The notes beneath the pieces were generated by a model that saw nothing but the letters and a program-made list of their open reading frames with translations, had not been told where the DNA came from and did not search any database. The translations under genes and the position numbers were made by a program. Below are positions 39,175-50,343 of a DNA stretch of 64,000 bases, piece after piece. The first letter of the stretch is position 1, and the number at the start of each line of letters is the position of its first letter. The DNA comes from Erodium maritimum (Eukaryota; Streptophyta; Magnoliopsida; Geraniales; Geraniaceae), in NCBI GenBank assembly GCA_963921825.1, contig OY997596.1, forward strand, positions 61,082,754 to 61,146,753. The letters run 5' to 3'.

Positions 39175-41395
39175 CTAGCGATTCTTCGATCTCCTCTCCT
39201 TTTTCTTATCCCTCGACTTCTCTTTAGATCTGAGTTTATGTTTATGAGAGTGCTCCTTTGAGTGACTCTTCCTTGCCTTCTTCACCCTATCCTTGTGAAG
39301 CTCCTCCTCTTCTGAAGAAGTTTCGTATGACCTCAGCGAAGAAGGTTTTGCGGGACCGATCACAACTCGATGATCCCTTATATCATGGCTTGTTGAGAGC
39401 TGCTCCTTAGAGTCTGAATTCTGGGGAAGGTAAGGACCCGTTTCGTCCATCCTTGACCCTACAGCTCCTCTTCCACGCTTGGCCCTGTCACCGGCAAAAA
39501 TATTCATGTTAGACCAATACAAACTATGAACATCACAAACTAATCACTTCTAGCAAGCAAAATACTCCATCCTTCCTCAAAATAAGTGTACTTTTCTACT
39601 TTGCAAGTCATAATCAGTGTTCTAAAATCGATTAAGTACCTTGAGGAATTCAGTTTTTGCGATTTGTAGCCCTCTTCTTCGATAATTGCAAAAAAGTATC
39701 ATTTTTATACAAGTTGCAATAAAAGAACAAAAAAAAACAAAAAAAAAAATCAAATTTTCATATCCCTCAATTCTTCCTCTTTGTACCGTCCAAAGAGTGA
39801 GAAGTTTAGGGGATATGAAAATTTGGATTTTTTGTTCTTTAATAATAATTTTTCAAATGTAATTTTCCAAGGGCAAAATCTATTTTGAGTATTTTTTATA
39901 TACAAAGTGCAACAAAAACATGTTCAGGGATCTTTTTTTTTTTGCAATTATCAAAGAAGAGGACTACTTTCGTCAAAAAAAAGAAGAAGAGGACTACATG
40001 TGGCAAAAAGAGAACATCTCAGGGTACTTTTCCTGCAATTATCCCTTATAACCACTAGGTAAAGTAGTGGGGGATGTGAAACTGATTAGCACTAACTCTA
40101 TCCTTAGGTTTAGCAAGAAAATCAAATCAAACTATCCTCAGTTTCACTCCATCCTCAATTTTGCAAGAAAAACAAATCAAATTATCCTTAGATTTTGCAC
40201 GAAAGTTTAATCAAACGATTATTTTAGGACATAGAGTAACAATTAACACATACACCATAAAGGGAAGCATCCTGACCTTGCATGAAGGAACTCCTCTATC
40301 TCCTCATCTCTCAAACCTTCATCTTCCCTTGAATAGCAACTCTGTGTTACTCTTTTGCTTGAAGAGCAAGAAGCAACAGTACGGCTATCGACTAAGGTAT
40401 GAGTCTTGCTAGTGCTTCCTGATGAGGTAGCTGAATCCCTATGGCTCCTTCTACTGCTACTGATTCTCTCATCCTTTTGTTTCCTTTTAAGCCGATCGTC
40501 CAACTCTTGCTCTTTCTGCCGTACTCGCCACATTTCATTAACCTCCACAACTCGGTTTGCTGCAAAAAGAACAGTGGACTTAGATTTAGGGGTTAACTGC
40601 ACATGATTACCTTTATGAATTGCTCACAAACACATGACTACCATAAGGTTCCACGTGTCATCAAAAAATCCGATCTGTTTCGTCACGTAAATACATGTGA
40701 GTTTAAAATTTCATGATATCCTCCCATCCTTTAATCATCCGATTTCAATATGATTCCGGGGATGATTTTGAGAACGGAGTGAAATTGAAATCAGAACAGT
40801 ATAAGTGTGAGACTGAGTAATTTTGGGATATTTCAAATTTATACTCACTAAATCATGTAACAAAAAATACACATACGCATATTTAACCAACCCCAAACGG
40901 GAGTCCACGGGAGTTTTGGAGACAACCCCAGCCAAACCCAGATAATCCTAAGCAATTTCTTTAAAAAAATGGGGTTGTCTCCAAAAACTCCTGTTTGGAA
41001 GCTTTTTTCTACTGGGGTTGGTTAAATGTGCATATGTGTATTTTTGAAAGAAAATGTAAATTTTGATGGTGACACATGAAAATTCATAAGGATAGTCATG
41101 TGTTTGTGGGTAATTCGTACAGGGTAGTTGTGTGCAATTTACCCTAGACTTAGATTCTTACTTGATGAGGTTGAAACAGTGAATCACAATATGAGAATGA
41201 GACAGAGAGAGAGGGTAAAAGCTAACCTTGTTGTACCCCAAGGACAGTTGCAGTGAGGAAGCGTGAATTTGGTCTACCCCTCGCTGTAGGTTGCCTAAGG
41301 TAAGCTAGGACACCTTCTCTTTCGGATTGTCGCCGTAGTTCTGCAGCTTCTTTCAGAAGCGCTGCAGCTATTCTATTTTCTGTCTCTAAATCCAT
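39175..41395 (-). CDS. Basic Lys/Arg/Ser-rich protein of unknown function (NKAPD1-like?)
   Basis: Three coding exons: 41227-41395, 40277-40559, 39175-39484 (253 aa). I recognise it as a conserved plant protein but know no function. The N terminus (MDLETENRIAAALLKEAAEL) is helical. The conserved core is GRPNSRFLTATVLGVQQ, then ANRVVEVNEMWRVRQKE, and in exon 3 GRGAVGSRMDETGPYLP. The middle is Ser-rich and the last 40 residues are a dense K/R/H tail (HKHKLRSKEKSRDKKK), so a nuclear or RNA-related place is likely. NEMWRVRQKE loosely recalls the SDMWKIRELE motif of animal NKAPD1; that link is only a hint. The ATG follows an acceptor (TTGCTAG) and the non-coding first exon ends at 42664. Both coding introns and the leader intron carry MITEs (B, G, C). 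Confidence 0.75.
39630..40047. mobile_element. MITE-B in intron 2 of the basic-protein gene
   Basis: AGTACCTTGAGGAATTCAG and TTTGTAGCCCTCTTCTTCG on the left; AGGGTACTTTTCCTGCAATTATCCC on the right. An A-rich inner palindrome surrounds TTGTACCGTCCAAAGAG. Confidence 0.7.
40590..41143. mobile_element. MITE-G in intron 1 of the basic-protein gene
   Basis: Ends TAACTGCACATGATTACC and GTAGTTGTGTGCAATTTACCC. Inner pairs include CACAAACACATGACTACC / GATAGTCATGTGTTTGTGGG and GGGGTTGTCTCCAAAAACTCC / CGGGAGTTTTGGAGACAACCCC. Relatives are at 59706-60213 and, as a fragment, 62955-63008. Confidence 0.75.
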
Positions 41396-41440
41396 CTAGC
41401 AACCACAAGTAAATGCAGATAAGGAAAAAAATAGAGTTAA

Positions 41441-41764
41441 GGGGTAACTTCATTAACACCCCTTCTTTGACCTTTGTTTCTCAAATACGCATTGTAAAGC
41501 TGAGGGGATCATCGGTAACACACCGCCACCTTTCATTTATCATCAAAAACACCCGGATTTGGGTCATTTAGATCCAAAAAGACACTGATAAATGAGAAAG
41601 GTGACAGTGTATTCCTGATTTAACCATCACATTTTCTGTTTAGATCCGGGTTTTTTGATTAATAACGGAAGGTTACAGTGTGCTACTAATAACCCCTCAC
41701 CTTTAGGGGGTGTTTTGATAGCTAAAGGTCAAAGTGGGTATGTAAATAACGTTTTCCCTAGGGT
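41441..41764. mobile_element. MITE-C in the leader intron of the basic-protein gene
   Basis: CATTAACACCCCTTCTTTGACC on the left; AAAGTGGGTATGTAAATAACG on the right. The inner AAGGTGACAGTGT and GGTTACAGTGTGC parts match the copies at 37514 and 46870. Confidence 0.7.
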
Positions 41765-42663
41765 TAAACTCCAAAATGGAAGCCAGCACAAGAGTTTCAA
41801 GGTATCAATTACACATATTTAAAACAAAGTTGCACCAAAGAGAATAAACTGCTGTCGTCAAGAAAGCTTCAGAAGTTAGGACTATAAGTTCATAACCCAT
41901 TACACATGTGCATATTGACATGTGTAATGGGTTTGTCAAGTTTTACTTAGTATGCATACAGTAATCCAATATAGAATAATAGGTTCTTGTACCATTTTCA
42001 GTCATACAAACTGCATATTCTCTTACAAGTAATTTTTCGATGAAAAGTTTGTGTTCACAACCCCTACATATTCTGGAACTCGATAAATAAAGACCTCAAA
42101 GCCTAGCTTGCGATAAAGTACAAATTGTCTGAGAAATGTAAGAAGAACCAAAAGCATTTCAGTAATAATACTCGGTAATGTTAACGAACCTGTAATCTCA
42201 GGAACCAAATAGACGAAAATACTATCTTCACTCATCGAAAATAACAGGAAAATTTAAAATACAGAACCTATCAACAAAATAAAATTCTTGCTTCATCCAT
42301 TGGATTACATGTTCTCCTAATCATACACACAAAACTGAAAGGAAAAAAAACAGAGTATAATCACAGCATAAATTAATCAACACTTAAAAGAGTCTACCCA
42401 ACTCAATATCAATATCAAAATCAAATTATACAAAGCCTTTGCAACATAGAACAATCGAACATACCCAGAATCAGCATAGATTTCAATAACAAGCAAAAAA
42501 TTTGACAAATGCCCAGTAATTAACACTTGAATTAGATTACCAAAATGACCAAAATTAAGAGCAATTCATGATTTCACAGACGGAGAGCGATCGTCGTACC
42601 AAACAAGCACGAACCTTTCTACACCGAGCAATAACCGAAGTTGATAGATTTAGAGCTAATTAC

Positions 42664-42800
42664 CTTAATTTCTGGATAATCGGCGACGCCTCTTCTGAAA
42701 ATCCCTAATTTGGAGGTGCCTACTAGGTAGAGCAGGAGATAAGGGATTGGAGAATTTGGGTTTTTAGGGTTCGACGAGAAACCCAATTTGGTTCTGCAGA
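42664..42800 (-). other. 5' UTR exon of the basic-protein gene
   Basis: On the minus strand a leader with CTCTCTCTGCAG and CGCCGATTATCCAG ends AAATTAAG/GTAATTAGC at 42664. The leader intron runs to 41396 and its acceptor abuts the start codon. The 5' end is not determined. Confidence 0.5.
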
Positions 42801-44408
42801 GAGAGAAGAAGATGGAGATCCAGTTCCCGATTTTGCCCCTTTGGGCTGGTTAGCCACGTAATCAAGTGGGCCCCAAGTTTATGTTTAGCTTTGAAGAATT
42901 AGACCAAAAAGTTTTTTTGTTTTTTGAGCAAGGTACATTTATTTTATTAGAAAATAAATAATGTATTGAAAAATGGGGTGGGTTCCGGAAAAAAAACCAC
43001 AAACTATCAATCCAACAACAAAATCGAACAAAAGACAGAGTAGTCAAAATAAAACGCTGCTTAAAAGGGGAGGAGCACGAAAAAGAGATGAAAAGCACAA
43101 GCAACAGTTTTTATTGATAGTAGGGTTAAAGCACTTTCGACATATCAGAAATAGACGTGCACAAACTAAAGTTTATAATAAGTGGGAAGAAGGTCAAATA
43201 TAGTTCTTTAGACATTTAGAATGTTGATCTTGTAATTACTGTCTATTGTCCGGGTAACAAGTAGGATATGGCTTCTTATTCTTTTAATGGGTGGCTTTAG
43301 AGATCCAATTGACTTTTATTATTTCGACTTATTTCAAATTTGTGGTGTCAGGACAGTTTGTCAAGGAGTGATCGGGAGAAAGAGGAAACTGAAGTCGATT
43401 AGATGTCGAACCCTAAGGGTCGGGGTGTGGTTCCTCATGGTCACCCGTAATGCCCTAATTGCCTCTGACGCCCAGCGAGACTGTTTTGTAGGCCTCGCCG
43501 GGGGGGGGGGGGGGGGGGGGGGGGGGTAGCATCCCTACCTCGGTTAGTGTAATGGACATAGTTTCTATCCTACATCCTCAGAAGAGATCTCATCGACGAT
43601 CCTAGCATCTAAGAGTTGTCATTTCCCGTTTCAGAGCGTACCATTCTGATCGAGAAACTGGACATGACGTACTCATCGGCTCTTCGGCCTGGAGGTACTG
43701 CCCCAAGGCGAATATCCATCATGATCAACACCGTATGGGACAAGGGTCTGCCCGATCTCCTCCATACGGTCCCAGCGACGTCCTCTTTCACCATTAGCAC
43801 TTATTTAACTCTTGTTAGTTTTAATTATAAATATCGAATAAAATGGATAAATCTAGAAAAATACACCAACCTTAACACGTTTATCTTTTGTTATAGGAGT
43901 CCCACTATTAATAGTGAGAGGTCAACGTCGCTTCAATCTTTTTGAATCCCTTCTTAACCGAGTTTCAGTAGCAAACCTCCAAACTTTCCGCAAATCTAAC
44001 CAAAATATGGATAATATTCTCTCTTGTACACTCGTCGATCAACGCTGAGAAAAAACCCTGAAAAAACATCTAATAAAGGCCTATCTAAAGACGAAGAAGG
44101 TTCCTTTTTTTCGGCGAGAGATTAAAGAGGGAGAGGTAAAAAGGAGAGAGTTTGGCTTCAGTGTCTAGAAGACATCGAGAAAAGGGTAACAATCGAAAGA
44201 GATGTCGTCTTCCTCGTAGGAGCTCGTTATTGACATAGACGAAGAAGAATGAGACACCGTCTTTTATGTACCCTAGTTCGAACAAATTAATTCGGAATAT
44301 TTTCAAAATATTTTACCCAAAGACGTTCATGCTGTACATAAATAACATTTGGGATACATTTTCAATTTTAAACCAGAAAAGCAAAACCTACTCAACAAAG
44401 CTAGTTAA
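42801..44408. other. Intergenic: LINE-like tail, unassigned block and poly-G tract
   Basis: About 42905-43130 on the minus strand ends TAAATGTACCTTGCTCAAAAAAC, the style of plant LINE 3' ends. 43287-43800 is a GC-richer unassigned block interrupted by 27 consecutive G (43500-43526). 43801-44340 is unassigned AT-rich sequence. No gene is seen. Confidence 0.4.
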
Positions 44409-46304
44409 CTAAAACTGTTCTATGCTCTTCATCACCTCAGCTTTGCAAGTTGTCTTGTAATGCCCAGTTTGGTTGCACCTGCTACAATGTACAGTGTGTT
44501 TCTCCCTGTTAACCTCTTCCACACATACCCTCTTCTTCTCGGGCCGTCCTGGTGGCCTGCGGCACTTCGGCGGCCACACGGTCTGACTCCCGTCGCCCAC
44601 GGTCTTCCTCCACTCGATTGCTCCGGTGACGGGGTGTATCCGCCCGGCGTATGCTTCCCGGTAACTCGCTGTCGTGAAGCATTTCTCGGCGAATGTGTAG
44701 ACGTCTTTCTGACAGGAGATCAGGGCCGCTGCAGCGTGAGAGCATGGTATTCCGTGATGCTGCCAATCCCGACAGGAGCAGGAACGGGCACCGATGTTCA
44801 CAATGTCGGACCTGTCAGCAAATAACAACTTAATCATAACCATTAAGTTGCAATTTTAACGCTGGGATTGAGTGTGGAACTTTAAAAGACTAAAATCCAA
44901 CAATCCAATAAACACAGAAGTTTTCAAACTATATACAGATCACACATTAAGCCATTCACATAAATACCTGTTAGCGGACAAAACCTCGAACTCCACTTCG
45001 TCTGACCGGAGGACTTGGTAACTGGAAGCACGACGGATGGATTCTACGATACGCGCCTCAGCAGAAGGGGCGAGTGTGGAAGACCAAGAACTACTCTTCA
45101 CACAACGTTCCTCAAACTCGATCATCAACAGGTTCAGAATCCGCTCAATGACCTGAACAACGGGTAGATCCAGAGCTTCATCGATCCATTTGTTGAGCTC
45201 CTCGATGTTTGAAGAAAGATGGCCATAGCACGTTCCTTCGAAGTGTACCAACGCCCAACAAGATGGTTGGAGCTCTCGTAACCACTCCGCGGCTCCGGGA
45301 GATAGCTCCTCGATTTCCCCCATTTTTTCTTTGAAACCAACGACGGTAGTGACATACGCGGCTTTCCAGATGAGATTCGCGAGTCTCGGGTTCTTGAACT
45401 CTTTCCCGACGGTTTCGCTCAAGTGGCGCACACAGAAGGCGTGAGCAGAACCAGGAAATCTCGTTTGAACTGCATCAACAATACCCTTTTGGACACCTGA
45501 CAAGAATGTGAACCTTGGCATTTCCTCAGTCACTGTCACAAGTGCCTTATGAATCTCCGATAAGAACCAATTCCAATTCTCATCACTTTCCATGTCCACA
45601 ACTGCAAATGCAAGCGGAAACAACCCGCCATTACCGTCAAAAGAACAAGCAGAGAGTAACGTCCCTAGGTACTTGCTCCTAAGCTGTGTCGTGCCCAGAC
45701 CAACGAGCGGCAAGCATCCACCGAGGAACCCGCAGACCGACATGTTAAACGAAACAAACAGACGATAGAACCGATTATCTGTTCCAACAGTATAAACCTC
45801 GGCAAAACTCCCAGGATTCGTTCTCTTTATTTCCTCGCAGAATGCGGGAAGCAAGCAATACCCTTCCTCAGAAGATCCATAAATCGTTGCCATACCACGT
45901 TCCTTCGCACGCCAAGCCTGCTTATACGGCACGGTGATGCCATACTGCTTCTGTATATCGTGCAATATATCCTTCGGTTTGTAATTCACATTACCGCGCA
46001 GCCTCTCCTCGATAAAGCTCACGATCCAATCCACAGAAGCCTGATGATGACCATTCTGCGCGTTCTTCCCACACGTGTGCACCGCTTCGAGGCTTCTCAC
46101 GGTGAAAGTCGGGGAGTGAGGGAGCTTCACTGCACGAATGCGCCACGGGCAATCCTCCGCCGCACATTTTGCAAAGTATCGGATAAGGTCACTCTTCACG
46201 ATGCGGAGCTCGAAGTGTTGTGCAATGGCTGCTTCTTTGATTGCATTTCGAAATGCCTTGACATCGAGAAACTCCTGACCGACCTCAAAAGCGTGATCCT
46301 CCAT
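44409..46304 (-). CDS. Domesticated Mutator-like transposase (MUSTANG-type, SWIM zinc finger), catalytic Asp lost
   Basis: Two exons: 44968-46304 and 44409-44811 (579 aa). The order is that of MULE-derived plant proteins. A MuDR-type zinc-binding N terminus has CAAEDCPWR (47-55) and HTC (76-78). The transposase core is about 160-400, with AFAVVDMESDENWNWFL and HAFCVRHL. A SWIM finger follows (C457, C459, C469, H471), then a terminal zinc knuckle (C555, C558, H563, C568). In active MULE transposases the first two acids of the DDE triad fall at D-x-T-x-L and S-D-x-Q/K-G. Here they read LVGLGTTQL (G204) and FLSGVQKG (G270). The frame is intact and spliced, and no terminal inverted repeats flank it. 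It is therefore a host gene, probably a DNA-binding regulator. The first non-coding exon is likely at 48365 and beyond, with a ~2-kb leader intron. Confidence 0.9.
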
Positions 46305-48364
46305 GCAGCCTCATTAACAGCCTGAGTTTCAGCCTTCCCCAGAAAAATATCGAAAATACCTCTTTTCTGGGATATTTAGTACTCCAACAGCTAGCTCTGA
46401 AGTGAGCTATGCAACATATTATCATCAGAGAATCTGCAATGTTTAAATTCGGTAGATATAAGTATAGGCTTCATCTAAAGATAAAGCTTGAGAACTAGGA
46501 TTAGATTAATGAATCATAATTACACAAAACTAAGTTACGAATTGAACCATAACAACATAAAGCATTGAATATATCCGGAGTCAGTATACATTTCAATAAC
46601 GGATGAACTTCAGAGTGCATATGCAGATAACAAGCAGTGTTGTCGTAAATAAATAGACAAGAAGAGAATTATCTACCAGGTAAGTTCACCATTTCATACA
46701 TGAACATGTTAAGAGCAGTCTCGTGCATAAGACTAGTAACCACTATGCTAACAAGTACTCATACATGTTAGGACTCAATCTCGTAGAGAATTGGCCCGTT
46801 GAAGCTAAATAAAACTTGGCCATGTTGCAGTTCACTTCATATGCAGATAACAAAGAGCAGCATTGTAAACAAGGGAGGACGTTATTTACACCCCGGCCTG
46901 TGATTCTCAAAAACACCCCCTAAAGGTGTGGGGTTATCAGTCACACACTGTTAGCTTTCGTTATTCATCAAAAAAGTCCACTGAGAAGGTGGGTTTTGTG
47001 CCAAAAAAAAACATGATAAATGGCCGGGTTTTTTGACACAAAACCCGCCTTTTCAGTGGTTTTTTGATGAATAACGAAAGATTAGTGTGATACTGATAAC
47101 CCCTCACCTTTACAGTGTGTGTTTGAGAAACTAAGGTCGAAGAGGGCGCGTCAGCGAAGTTACTCCTGGTAAACAAATAGACAAGAAGTGAATCATCTAT
47201 CATACATGAACATGTGAGTTCAAAGCTGCCCCATACGGCCATAAACAAAGCTAGTAACTAACCACTATGCTAACAAGAACACGAGGATTCAATTCTAGTA
47301 GAGAAGAGAAGTACAAGGTTTTAATGACGCGGGAATCAAAATTTTCATAAACTTTCAGATTTCCAAGTCAACTGCAATACATTGACTTTTGGGTAAAAAA
47401 CTAAAAATCATTACACATGAATGTCAATAAGAAGTCCATCCTTTCATACATAAACATGTTAAGAGCTGCTCCATGCATAAACACTAGTAACTATTATGCT
47501 AACAAGAACGCGGATTCAACTCTCATACTTGTAGAGAAGAGACATACAAGGTTTTGACTTCCGATCACGGGGATCAAAATCTTCATTCAAATTTTAAAAT
47601 CAACAGCAACAAGTTGACTCCTGGGTAAAATCGTTACACATAAACGTCAATAAGACAGAGAATTCAGCCAAAAGGGCTATCGAAAGGAAAGGTCTTGCTA
47701 CTTTTATCTGAAAAAAAAAACACTTCTCTCTGATTATGTGAACATAATCACATGCTGACATAGATTCCACACAACAACTAACCAACATAAACATCATAAG
47801 TTCATAACAGTGAAAATTTAAACAAGAACACTGAGAGCCCAAATAATTCTAAAATGGGATAAGTTGTAAGAACTTGCGGTGAATTATGCGTGTTTTGCAA
47901 ATACTATCGGTGAACTATTTTCTTTTTGCAAAAAACTTCCCCAACTATATTCACTCTCCAAATCCGTTATCTTCAACTGAAATCAGTCATGTGACATCAA
48001 ATGTTTTCCGGAAATGACGGTTTCGCCCTTTACATTATAAGCGCTTTGCAATTTGTAACACTAATGTATATGTGTGTTTTGCAATGTGACACCCTTATGT
48101 ATACCTTTTGCATGGTTACTTTTGTTAGTGGGTTTGAAAATAGTTGGGGAGGTTTAATGCAAAAAATAGTTCAATTTCCAAAACTTCACAGCTAGTTTTT
48201 ACAATCATGCCTAATTATTATCAAAGATGCATCTCTTCCTCACAAAATTACACTACATAGCAGAGTAATTCAACGAAACACATGTTTCAATCCTTATAAT
48301 CCCAATAAAATCAAAGCAAAATCCAACAAGAAAAAACGAACAATTCGCAAAAGAGTAAGCTTAC
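46305..48364 (-). other. 5' UTR and leader intron of the MULE-derived gene, with MITEs
   Basis: Non-coding. Candidate acceptor ACTCAG about 20 nt before the ATG. 46870-47170 is a MITE-C (GTTATTTACACCCCGG to CAGCGAAGTTACTCC). 47856-48211 is a MITE-A, plus orientation, with decayed flanks. Between them are diverged repeats of AACATGTTAAGAGC-G-TC-ATGCATAA (about 46705 and 47456). No gene is seen. Confidence 0.5.
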
Positions 48365-48450
48365 CGGCGAGAGAAAAAAGTGTCAGATCTCGAGAATCAG
48401 AGAGGGTAAGTATCTGGAAACAGAGCAGAGGAGACGAACCGTCGCCATGT
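48365..48450 (-). other. Candidate first non-coding exon with a 21-codon upstream ORF
   Basis: On the minus strand the exon ends CTCTCGCCG/GTAAGC at 48365. It contains an ATG at 48448-48446 and a short frame (MATVRLLCSVSRYLP...) that stops at 48383, inside the exon. If transcribed as proposed, it would be an upstream ORF. Transcript start is not determined. Confidence 0.35.
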
Positions 48451-49118
48451 GAGAGATTTGAAGAGAGACAGTGATTTGGGGATTTTGTTGATTAGGGTTG
48501 ATTATGTCCGAATTAAGGGTACTGCTGTCATTCTTTCGTCAGATAGGGGCATTTTCGTCATTCAGATTCAAATGCAGGATCATGTTGTTACTTTTATTTT
48601 GAGGGTATTATTGTCCTTCTTCATTAGTACGTTTTTTCTTACCTATAAATGATTTGATATTATAAATATAAACTGATGAAAAATAGTATATAAATCCATT
48701 TTTATGGTTATATGAATGCATTTACAAATAAAACATATTTATTGGATACCTTTCGGATTATTTTACAATTCGATGTCGAGCTTCTGTATCGGACGGTAGG
48801 CTTCAACTCCAGCAACACGACGGCTTCGGCATTGATCACAACCAGAATATTGGGCATTGACAATGCGAGTTCCACGCATTTGCTCATGTTCAAAACAACC
48901 CGACCTACTTTCCCAGTAACCACAAACAAACCGTATCATTTTGAGTATCCCCCATCTTCCATTCACCGTCGTTTGTCAAATACAATACCCTTGTAAGAAA
49001 GCCAATAAAACTGCCCTCGACTTATCGATAAACAAAATACCCTCGAACTCCTGAATAACGATTATATTTATTAAAAGACGGATTTGGGAAACTATTTTTT
49101 TGTAGTTATTTCAAAATA
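48451..49118. other. Intergenic, nothing assigned
   Basis: Short open stretches exist on both strands around 48710-48990. They overlap each other, have no recognisable domain, and the sequence around them is AT-rich. I assign nothing. Confidence 0.35.
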
Positions 49119-49170
49119 GTCCCACATCGGCTAAGTGAAGGAATTGCCGTGAAAGAGTTGTATATATAAA
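49119..49170 (+). promoter_or_regulatory. Plant snRNA promoter (USE and TATA) of the U4 gene
   Basis: USE GTCCCACATCG at 49119-49129 matches the plant consensus RTCCCACATCG. The TATA box is TATATATAAA at 49161-49170. The gap of about 31 bp (three helical turns) is the spacing of RNA polymerase II snRNA genes; Pol III genes have about one turn less. Confidence 0.92.
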
Positions 49171-49195
49171 AGAGCTTGCTAAGATTTATAAATTT

Positions 49196-49353
49196 ATCTT
49201 TGCGCTTGGGGCAATGACGCAGCTAGTGAGGTACTAACCGAGGCGCGTCTATTGCTGGTTGAAAACTATTTCCAAACCCCCTCTTGGGCCTTGGGCTTGC
49301 CCGTTGGGCCCTCGAGAATTTTTGGAAGGGCTTGCCTTTGGGCTTGAGCCCTA
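49196..49353 (+). ncRNA. U4: U4 spliceosomal snRNA
   Basis: Begins ATCTTTGCGCTTGGGGCA 30 or so bases after the TATA box. The U6-pairing stem II strand is followed by the 5' stem-loop (kink-turn arms around GAGG and CCGAGG). Then come CTATTGCTGGTTGAAAAC (the stem I region) and the central CCAAACCCCCTCTTGGGCC domain. The Sm site AATTTTTGG is at 49317-49325, and a 3' hairpin AGGGCT...AGCCCT ends near 49352. All parts needed for U4/U6 pairing and Sm assembly are present. The 5' loop reads AGTGAGGTACTAACC, which may differ from common plant copies at one or two loop positions. The 3' end is set by the hairpin and is uncertain by a few bases. Gene looks functional. Confidence 0.95.
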
Positions 49354-49369
49354 CAATTTTAGAGTTTAA
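49354..49369 (+). terminator. snRNA 3' box
   Basis: CAATTTTAGAGTTTAA fits the plant snRNA 3'-end signal CA(N)3-10AGTNNAA, directly after the terminal hairpin of U4. Confidence 0.75.
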
Positions 49370-49752
49370 ACTTTATCTCTGTACCTTGGTGAGTTTAAAA
49401 GCCCGATTAGATTTCTATGCCCAGTTTAGCCCATTCATGAAATTCTCTCCAGCTGGAAAGTTCTGTTGGTTGTGGGACCCATGTTAGACCATCCCCAAAA
49501 AGTTTTGTTGACGGTTCGATTTCACTTTTCCCTCTCTTTGTGATTCGACGTTGTTCGAGTTTATAAAATTCATCGGCGTCGATTATGCGATCATTCTTAC
49601 TCTCCTTCTCTCTATCTCTCTCCTCCCTCAACCACTCTTCGTCTAACACACATTTAATTTGGTCTGATTCGACTCGACGAACCCGACTTCTATTATAGAA
49701 ACTACCGATCCCGACTTTGATTTAACCTAAGGTTCAACAGACTCCACCAACC

Positions 49753-50343
49753 CCAGTGTAGATGGTCTCAGTAATTGGGGTAGATAGATCTGTCGATAAT
49801 TCACCTGCATGCTCATGATACCAAACTCAATTTAATACATGGATACTAACCAACCATACTACAAAACTCAAATCGATATTTTTATAACTAAAAATCGAGT
49901 GTAATACTTTTATAATGTAACCAAGTGTTTAGGGTCACGGGAATTAGATCTGATCCCTGCTTGACAGATGGAAATTTTCTCAAACGGATACCCGCCCATG
50001 AACACAAATATGAAGGGAATAATTAGCATATCAAAACACAAGCAAACTTACTGAGACCATCTACACTGGAGTTGCTTGTGTTTTGATATGCTAATTATTC
50101 CCTTCATATTTGTGTTCATGGGCGGGTATCCGTTTGAGAAAATTTCCATCTGTCAAGCAGGGATCAGATCTAATTCCCGTGACCCTAAACACTTGGTTAC
50201 ATTATAAAAGTATTACACTCGATTTTTAGTTATAAAAATATCGATTTGAGTTTTGTAGTATGGTTGGTTAGTATCCATGTATTAAATTGAGTTTGGTATC
50301 ATGAGCATGCAGGTGAATTATCGACAGATCTATCTACCCCAAT
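49753..50343. repeat. Perfect 272-bp inverted repeat with 26-bp spacer
   Basis: Arms 49774-50045 and 50072-50343 are exact reverse complements over all 272 bases I compared. The 26-bp spacer contains a 21-mer (50049-50069) that is the exact reverse complement of the 21 bases preceding the left arm (49753-49773). No such 21-mer follows the right arm. I see no coding potential in the arms. Confidence 0.95.

Noticed and set aside
44460-44825. 121-codon plus-strand frame at the 3' end of the MULE-derived gene
   Set aside because: Antisense shadow of exon 2, which carries SWIM and zinc-knuckle motifs on the minus strand.
44409-46304. Calling the SWIM-finger gene a live transposon
   Set aside because: No terminal inverted repeats or target duplication flank it, it is spliced with a likely non-coding first exon, and the catalytic acids are missing.
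48708-48996. Overlapping open frames on both strands near 48.8 kb
   Set aside because: All frames are short and mutually overlapping, with no recognised protein; not enough to call a gene.
49407-49649. 80-codon minus-strand frame rich in Arg/Glu/Lys downstream of U4
   Set aside because: Short, no domain, no splice partner, and its composition reflects a CT-rich plus strand.
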